12,012 nucleotides of DNA from Bacteroidota bacterium (lineage in GTDB: Bacteria > Bacteroidota > Bacteroidia > Chitinophagales > Chitinophagaceae). Location of the stretch: contig JAGWPQ010000138.1 in assembly GCA_028877045.1 (NCBI GenBank), positions 1 to 12,012 of the forward strand. The letters run 5' to 3'. Positions 7,793-12,012 of this stretch are shown in pieces (position 1 is the stretch's first letter; every line of letters begins with the position of its first letter). The notes under the pieces are model-generated. The model made no database searches and was not told the origin of the DNA. It saw only the letters and a list, made by a program, of their open reading frames with translations. The position numbers and the translations under genes were made by a program.

Positions 7793-7876
7793 TTTTATTT
7801 TTATTAAGCCGGCTTTTGTAATTCTGTTGAAACACCTGTTGCGTCGCACTCTTCAGCACTTTGTTCTTTACTGAAA
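7793..7876. other. leuD/leuA-like gap with two small palindromes and an open frame
   Basis: This 84-bp gap is less AT-biased than the other gaps of the operon. It holds a perfect 10-bp palindrome AAGCCGGCTT (7806-7815), a second one TGCGTCGCA around a single central base (7840-7848), and a direct repeat CTGTTG (7824-7829 and 7836-7841). On the minus strand a frame starting with TTG at 7899 inside leuD stays open to a TAA at 7804 (31 codons) and reads like the end of a protein. No ATG starts it. I cannot tell whether it is a gene remnant, a repeat family or chance. Confidence 0.4.
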
Positions 7877-8473
7877 TTAATATGCGCTGTTTGCAGCAAA
7901 AGTTTTTATTTCATCTTTCATTGCCTGTAAATAATCAATATCATCAAAACCATTTGTCATGTTATGTTTCTTGTAACCATTGATAACAAACGATTCCTTT
8001 TCACCAGTTGCTAAAATAGAAATTGTTTGTTCGGGTAAATTAATTTCCAATTCAGCTTTTGGATCGGCTTCAATTGCTTTAAAGATCTTATCTAAAAACT
8101 CAGGGCTAACTGTTACCGGCAATATACCAATGTTTAAAGCATTGCCTTTAAAAATATCAGCAAAAAAACTTGATACCACTGCACGAAAACCATAATCATA
8201 AATAGCCCAAGCTGCATGTTCGCGACTGCTGCCGCTGCCAAAATTTTTTCCGCCCACTAAAATCTTTCCTGAATAAATTGGGTTGTTTAAAACAAAATCT
8301 TTCTTAGGTGTATCGTCATTATTGCAACGCCAGTCCCTGAAAAGATTATCGCCGAAACCCTTACGCTCTGTAGCTTTCAGGAAACGTGCAGGAATGATTT
8401 GATCGGTATCAACGTTTTCGATCGGTAAAGGAACCGCTGTACTTTTTAATATCGTGAATTTATCGTAAGCCAT
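7877..8473 (-). CDS. leuD: 3-isopropylmalate dehydratase small subunit LeuD
   Basis: LeuD is the small (swivelling) subunit of isopropylmalate isomerase, which converts 2-isopropylmalate to 3-isopropylmalate together with LeuC. The 198 residues are full length for the bacterial family. The sequence shows the start-proximal VDTDQIIPARFLK (21-33), the substrate-loop region GGKNFGSGSSREHAAWAI with its SSREH signature, and SSFFADIFKGNALNIGILPV. It lies 78 bp downstream of leuC and is transcribed with it. The ATG at 8473 gives the expected short lead-in before the TDQI motif. This ATG is preceded within two bases by a five-copy heptamer array, so there is no conventional ribosome-binding site. Confidence 0.96.
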   Translation of the reverse strand: MAYDKFTILKSTAVPLPIENVDTDQIIPARFLKATERKGFGDNLFRDWRCNNDDTPKKDFVLNNPIYSGKILVGGKNFGSGSSREHAAWAIYDYGFRAVVSSFFADIFKGNALNIGILPVTVSPEFLDKIFKAIEADPKAELEINLPEQTISILATGEKESFVINGYKKHNMTNGFDDIDYLQAMKDEIKTFAANSAY

Positions 8474-8475
8474 GA

Positions 8476-8510
8476 TTGAGTTATAAGTTTTAAGTTATGA
8501 GTTATAAGTT
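8476..8510. repeat. Five 7-bp tandem repeats just before the leuD start
   Basis: Five consecutive heptamers fit the consensus WTRAGTT on the plus strand (8476-8482, 8483-8489, 8490-8496, 8497-8503, 8504-8510), read as AACTYAW on the coding strand of leuD. The array ends two bases before the leuD ATG and so occupies the whole ribosome-binding region. It also gives a 15-bp perfect direct repeat, 8477-8491 and 8498-8512. The rest of the gap (8521-8550) has TTG at 7, 8 and 7 bp spacing, perhaps a decayed array of a related kind. Confidence 0.85.
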
Positions 8511-8551
8511 TTTTAATTGCGTTGTACCTTGTTGACTTGCAACTTGTGCCT

Positions 8552-9955
8552 TTACAATAAATCTCTCGGATCGGTTACAACGCCTGTAACTGCTGCTGCT
8601 GCTGCAACTAAAGGACTTGCCAGCAATGTTCTTGCACCGGGTCCCTGACGTCCTTCGAAATTTCTGTTACTTGTACTTACCGCATATTTGCCCGCAGGAA
8701 TTTTATCATCATTCATTGCCAAACATGCAGAACATCCCGGCTGACGCAATGAAAAACCTGCTTCGTTTAAAATATCTAAAATACCTTCTTCCTTAATCTG
8801 ACTTTCTACAATATGCGAACCGGGCACCAACCATGCAGTAATATTATCAGCTTTCTTGCGGCCTTTTACAATTGTTGCAAAGGCACGAAAATCTTCGATG
8901 CGCCCATTGGTACAACTTCCCAGAAAAACATAGTCGACTTTTTTACCAATTATTTTTTCATCTTCGGCAAATCCCATGTAGGCCAGCGATTTTTTATACG
9001 ATGCTTCACCATCTTTTACAGCGGTTGCCAAAGGAATATTTTTAGTAATGCCGGTTCCCAATCCGGGATTTGTACCATAAGTAATTTGTGGTTCAATATT
9101 ATCGGCATGAAAACTTAATTCTGCATCAAACGCAGCACCGGCATCGGTTTTCAAGGTTTTCCAATAAGCCAATGCTTTGTCCCAGGCTTCACCTTTTGGT
9201 GATTTTTCTTTTCCTTTTAAGTAATTAAATGTTGTTTCATCAGGAGCGATCATTCCGCCACGTGCACCCATTTCGATCGATAAATTACAAACGGTCATTC
9301 TTCCTTCCATGCTCATGTTTTCAAAAACTTCACCGGCAAATTCAATAAAATATCCGGTAGCACCGCTGGCCGAAATTTGAGAAAGAATATATAAAGGAAC
9401 ATCTTTTGCAACAACACCTTTACCTAATTTTCCGTTGATGGTGATGCGCATTTTTTTAGGCTTCGGTTGCATGATACATTGTGATGATAAAACCATCTCC
9501 ACTTCGCTTGTACCAATACCAAACGCAATGGCACCAAATGCTCCATGCGTTGATGTATGCGAATCGCCGCAAACAATCGTCATGCCCGGCTGTGTAATTC
9601 CATTCTCAGGTCCAACCACATGCACGATACCATTTTTAGGATTATTCAAACCCCAATGAGAGATACCATACTTTGCTGTATTATCTTCCAATGCTTTTAA
9701 TTGATTGGCAGAAAGCGGATCTTCAACAGGCAAATGCTGATTGATGGTTGGCGTATTATGATCGGCAGTTGCAAAAGTCCTGTCGGGAAACATTACTGAA
9801 ATCCCTCTTGTTTTTAATCCGAGAAATGCAACCGGACTTGTTACTTCGTGAATAAAATGGCGATCGATGAAAAATACATCGGGACCATCTTCAATTTTTC
9901 TTACCACGTGTGCATCCCACACTTTATCGAATAATGTACTTGGCTTAGAACTCAT
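8552..9955 (-). CDS. leuC: 3-isopropylmalate dehydratase large subunit LeuC
   Basis: LeuC is the large [4Fe-4S] subunit of isopropylmalate isomerase, an aconitase-family enzyme that works in the cytosol with LeuD. The 467 residues match the usual bacterial length. Cluster ligands are visible as C348 in FLGSCTNGR and C408/C411 in [12 protein letters not shown]. Other signatures are [16 protein letters not shown] (29-44), TADHNTPT (63-70), [14 protein letters not shown] (128-141) and [28 protein letters not shown] together with HEVTSP favours LeuC over aconitase or homoaconitase, and the neighbouring leuD and leuB agree. It is the first gene of the minus-strand leu run and is divergent from the LysR regulator across 124 bp. 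The ATG at 9955 starts about 20 residues before the first conserved strand, as usual. Confidence 0.96.
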   Translation of the reverse strand: MSSKPSTLFDKVWDAHVVRKIEDGPDVFFIDRHFIHEVTSPVAFLGLKTRGISVMFPDRTFATADHNTPTINQHLPVEDPLSANQLKALEDNTAKYGISHWGLNNPKNGIVHVVGPENGITQPGMTIVCGDSHTSTHGAFGAIAFGIGTSEVEMVLSSQCIMQPKPKKMRITINGKLGKGVVAKDVPLYILSQISASGATGYFIEFAGEVFENMSMEGRMTVCNLSIEMGARGGMIAPDETTFNYLKGKEKSPKGEAWDKALAYWKTLKTDAGAAFDAELSFHADNIEPQITYGTNPGLGTGITKNIPLATAVKDGEASYKKSLAYMGFAEDEKIIGKKVDYVFLGSCTNGRIEDFRAFATIVKGRKKADNITAWLVPGSHIVESQIKEEGILDILNEAGFSLRQPGCSACLAMNDDKIPAGKYAVSTSNRNFEGRQGPGARTLLASPLVAAAAAVTGVVTDPRDLL

Positions 9956-10014
9956 GAATTATTTTTTATAATGGTTAAAAATATTTGAGACCTGAATTAT
10001 ATGTCACGAAGTTC

Positions 10015-10027
10015 TAGAGAAATTCTA
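10015..10027. promoter_or_regulatory. Possible second LysR-type half-symmetric site
   Basis: TAGAGAAATTCTA fits the LysR-family T-N11-A pattern with four-base arms TAGA and TCTA. It overlaps the first bases of the candidate -7 box of the regulator gene and lies 32 bp from the stronger inverted repeat. Symmetry is weak, so this may be chance in AT-rich DNA. Confidence 0.25.
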
Positions 10028-10033
10028 AATTTG
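10026..10033 (+). promoter_or_regulatory. Candidate -7 element for the LysR regulator
   Basis: TAAATTTG fits the Bacteroidota TAnnTTTG -7 consensus exactly. Transcription would start near 10040, leaving about 40 nt before the ATG at 10080. The -33 element is poor: TATG at 10000-10003, with 22 bp spacing, is the nearest match. If right, the inverted repeat at 10060-10074 lies downstream of the start point, as expected for self-repression. Confidence 0.35.
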
Positions 10034-10052
10034 AGAAACATTATTTATCTAT

Positions 10053-10060
10053 CATAACTA
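10053..10060 (-). promoter_or_regulatory. Weak candidate -7 element for the leu operon
   Basis: On the minus strand, TAGTTATG differs from TAnnTTTG at one base. It touches the inverted repeat at 10060-10074, which would then sit between the -33 and -7 positions. No -33 TTTG is found at the right distance, so the element may depend on an activator or may be spurious. Confidence 0.2.
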
Positions 10061-10074
10061 TCGGTATAACCGAT
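10060..10074. promoter_or_regulatory. Probable LysR-type operator (perfect inverted repeat)
   Basis: ATCGGT-ATA-ACCGAT is a perfect six-base inverted repeat with a three-base spacer and contains the LysR-family T-N11-A signature (T10061 to A10073). It lies in the leuC/lysR divergent region, ends five bases before the regulator start codon at 10080, and is 105 bp from the leuC start. Position and form suggest that the divergent LysR protein binds here to control itself and the leu genes. Binding is inferred. Confidence 0.55.
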
Positions 10075-10079
10075 TGATC

Positions 10080-10955
10080 ATGGAATTAAGACAACTCAAA
10101 TATTTTATTCGCAGTGCCGAGGTTTTAAATTTTACCGAGGCTGCCAATGATTTATTCATCAGTCAGAGCACACTTTCGCAGCAAATAAAACAATTAGAAG
10201 AAGAGTTAGGCATTTTATTGTTCGACAGGGTTGGCAAAAGAATAAGAATAACAGAAGCGGGAAATTTGTTTCTAACCTATGCCAGACAGGCATTACAGGA
10301 TACCAAAAATGGCAAGCAAATAATTGAAGACCTGAAAGAACTTAAAACGGGCACTTTAAATATTGGCGTTACCTATGGTTTATCTGCTTTATTAACCGAT
10401 ACGATCGTATCGTTCTCAAAACTTTATCCGCAAATAAAAATTACTGTTGATTTTGGAACATCGGAAGATCTGTTGGAAGAATTAAAAATTGCCAAGATCG
10501 ATTTTGTACTTTCTTTTCTGCAATTACCTGCTGACGATATTTTTGTTTCCCAGGTTTTATTTGATTCGAAGTTAGCGTTAGTGGTACATCCGTCTCATTC
10601 CGTTGCAAAAGAAAAAACAATTGATGTAAAAGATTTACAGAGCATCAGCTTGGCATTACCGGCAAAAGGTTTTAATACAAGAGATTTTTTGGAAGATGCT
10701 TTCAAAAAAAATAATATTTCACCGTCTGTAAAAGTTGAATTGAATGATATTAATATGTTGCTTCAATTAGTTGAAACAGGAAATTGGTGTACTGTTTTAA
10801 CGATGGCCTCGGTAAAAGGAAGACCAGATTTACAAACTATTCCCATCACAGGGATCGATATAACCCGCCAGGCTTCTATTACATGGCATAAAGATGTTTA
10901 TCGAAAAAAAGCTGCGTTGGTATTTACTGAAATGATTCAATCACAGAAGCATTAA
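10080..10955 (+). CDS. LysR-family regulator, probably of the leu operon
   Basis: The 291-residue protein has the normal LysR length. A winged helix-turn-helix fills residues 1-60: MELRQLKYF, then FTEAANDLFISQSTLSQQIKQLE and LLFDRVGKRIRITEAG. A helical linker (about 60-88) follows, then a periplasmic-binding-like effector domain from LKTGTLNIGVTYGLSAL to the end. Such proteins bind DNA as tetramers and respond to a small molecule, often an intermediate of the pathway they control. Divergence from leuC and an inverted repeat between the genes make leu control the likely role, with isopropylmalate or a related acid as a plausible effector; this is inference. The ATG at 10080 is preferred to a TTG two codons earlier because MELRQL is the usual family start. 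It converges on mnmE across 32 bp, where I see no strong terminator hairpin. Confidence 0.92.
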   Translation: MELRQLKYFIRSAEVLNFTEAANDLFISQSTLSQQIKQLEEELGILLFDRVGKRIRITEAGNLFLTYARQALQDTKNGKQIIEDLKELKTGTLNIGVTYGLSALLTDTIVSFSKLYPQIKITVDFGTSEDLLEELKIAKIDFVLSFLQLPADDIFVSQVLFDSKLALVVHPSHSVAKEKTIDVKDLQSISLALPAKGFNTRDFLEDAFKKNNISPSVKVELNDINMLLQLVETGNWCTVLTMASVKGRPDLQTIPITGIDITRQASITWHKDVYRKKAALVFTEMIQSQKH

Positions 10956-10987
10956 AAAAATTATCGTGTGATTTTTGTTGGATATTT

Positions 10988-12012
10988 CTATTTGCCGATG
11001 CAAAATTTTGAGAAGATATAATCTAACTGGTCTTCACTTGACACCTCACCTGTGATCGATCCTAAATAATACAAGCATTGACGAATATCAAGAGCCAGCA
11101 AATCTCCCGGAATATTTTCATCCAATCCTTTTTGAACATCCTGCAATGCAAGATTTAATTTTTGCAACGCTTCAAAATGTCGCGTATTAGTTATAACAAC
11201 TGATTCGGTATGCACATCACCTTTAACGGCAACGGTTACCAATGATTTTTTTAGTTGATCGATGAACAAATTATTTTTTGCAGAGATAAAAATAATATTA
11301 TCGAAAGTTGAAAATTTTTGTTTCGAAAAATTATTATCGATATCCATCTTATTTCCCACCAATAAATAAGTAATGCTGTGTTGTTTCAATTCATCTTCAC
11401 GTTTTTTCAATTCATCTGCATCAATTTGGTTCACATCAAATAAATAAATCACCACATCGGCCTGATGCATTTTTTCGAGACTTCTTTCAATACCAAAATT
11501 TTCGATCGAATCTTCTGTATGATGCCTGATACCGGCAGTATCGATCAGTCTGAACAATACACCATCAATATTTAAAATCTCTTCAATGGTATCTCTTGTT
11601 GTTCCTGCAATTTCACTTACGATCGCCCTGTTCTCATTCAGCAAAGTGTTTAGCAGCGTTGATTTTCCTGCATTTGGCTTTCCGATGATTGCCACCTGCA
11701 CACCATTCTTAATTACATTGCCCAGCGCAAATGATTGTAATAATTGTTTGGTATTTTGATGAAGGGTATCAATTAAATCATGTAATTTTTTTCTGTCAGC
11801 AAACTCAACATCTTCCTGCGAAAAATCTAATTCTAATTCTATCATTGCCGAAAATTGTATTAATTGTTCGCGCAGCTGATGCAATGAATCCGAAAAACCG
11901 CCACGCATATTTTTTAATGCAGCATTTTTACTTGCTTCAGTGTTACTTGCAATTAAATCTGCAACAGCTTCGGCCTGTGTTAAATCCAATTTACCTTTTA
12001 AAAAAGCTCTTT
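10988..12012 (-). CDS. mnmE: tRNA modification GTPase MnmE (5' end beyond window)
   Basis: MnmE works with MnmG to put the aminomethyl or carboxymethylaminomethyl group on the wobble uridine of certain tRNAs. About 341 codons are visible and the frame is still open at the right edge with RAFLKGK before LDLTQAEAVADLI, so the N-terminal formyl-tetrahydrofolate domain (roughly 115 residues) is missing. GTPase motifs, numbered from that LDLTQ as residue 1: G1 GKPNAGKST (103-111), G2 GTTRDT (129-134), G3 DTAGIR (150-155), G4 NKMD (213-216) and G5 SAKN (236-239). The helical domain flanks the inserted G domain and ends in the canonical FCIGK with the conserved Cys (330). An apparent start at 11989 is a TTG inside the gene, not the real start. 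The stop is TAG at 10990-10988. It is convergent with the LysR gene, and a functional link to the leu genes is not expected. Confidence 0.96.
   Translation of the reverse strand, partial: RAFLKGKLDLTQAEAVADLIASNTEASKNAALKNMRGGFSDSLHQLREQLIQFSAMIELELDFSQEDVEFADRKKLHDLIDTLHQNTKQLLQSFALGNVIKNGVQVAIIGKPNAGKSTLLNTLLNENRAIVSEIAGTTRDTIEEILNIDGVLFRLIDTAGIRHHTEDSIENFGIERSLEKMHQADVVIYLFDVNQIDADELKKREDELKQHSITYLLVGNKMDIDNNFSKQKFSTFDNIIFISAKNNLFIDQLKKSLVTVAVKGDVHTESVVITNTRHFEALQKLNLALQDVQKGLDENIPGDLLALDIRQCLYYLGSITGEVSSEDQLDYIFSKFCIGK

Noticed and set aside
7793..7849. Longer leuA-like start at 7849
   Set aside because: It adds 19 basic residues not typical of the family, encoded by intergenic-like sequence with a palindrome; the ATG at 7792 fits the usual distance to DTTLRDGEQ.
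8813..9118. 101-codon plus-strand frame opposite leuC
   Set aside because: LeuC is complete with all cluster ligands; the antisense frame is a shadow of it.
10956..10987. Terminator between the LysR gene and mnmE
   Set aside because: ATC-GTGT-GAT with flanking A- and T-runs suggests a hairpin, but only three pairs form before mismatches, too weak to call.
11987..11989. TTG at 11989 as the start of MnmE
   Set aside because: The frame continues upstream with RAFLKGK, matching the conserved MnmE sequence, so the gene simply runs off the window.
1..12012. CRISPR array, insertion sequence, phage or tRNA genes
   Set aside because: No regularly spaced repeats of CRISPR length, no transposase or integrase frames, no terminal inverted repeats and no cloverleaf-like segment were seen; the short 7- and 9-bp arrays lack spacers.

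Overview
The window looks like the chromosome of a member of the Bacteroidota, most likely near the Chitinophagaceae. The DNA is AT-rich. Start codons are preceded by A/T-rich sequence and not by a Shine-Dalgarno motif, and one promoter-like site fits the TAnnTTTG -7 box of that phylum. The gene order leuC-leuD-leuA-like-leuB with a divergent LysR regulator, and the protein styles, also fit. The assignment is inferred from these features and not from a database comparison.

Left part (1-4256): a signalling block. A gene cut by the left edge (minus strand) begins with a receiver-like domain that has lost its phosphorylation residues. Just upstream of it, on the same strand, is an intact single-domain response regulator. 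Divergent from these is a 1060-residue cytosolic hybrid histidine kinase with an N-terminal domain resembling the HNOBA domain of animal soluble guanylate cyclases, then three PAS domains, a kinase core, a receiver and an HPt domain. It carries a full His-Asp-His relay and could pass phosphate to the adjacent response regulator.

Middle part (4257-9955): a minus-strand run transcribed leuC, leuD, leuA-like, leuB, then a family 2 glycosyltransferase. The first four make the leucine-pathway segment: isopropylmalate (or citramalate) synthase, the two isomerase subunits and the dehydrogenase. The glycosyltransferase follows leuB after 54 bp and ends exactly where the kinase gene ends. Several gaps inside this run contain short tandem repeats with periods of 7 or 9 bp, one directly in front of the leuD start codon.

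Right part (9956-12012): a 124-bp divergent control region, with a perfect LysR-type inverted repeat, separates leuC from a LysR-family regulator that probably controls the leu genes and itself. Convergent with the regulator is mnmE (tRNA wobble-uridine modification GTPase), whose N-terminal part lies beyond the right edge.

Most of the window is ordinary housekeeping and amino-acid biosynthesis. I see no CRISPR array, insertion sequence, tRNA or rRNA. The most unusual items are the guanylate-cyclase-like sensor domain on the histidine kinase, the pseudo-receiver gene, the uncertain substrate of the leuA-like enzyme, the operator region and the repeat-filled operon gaps.
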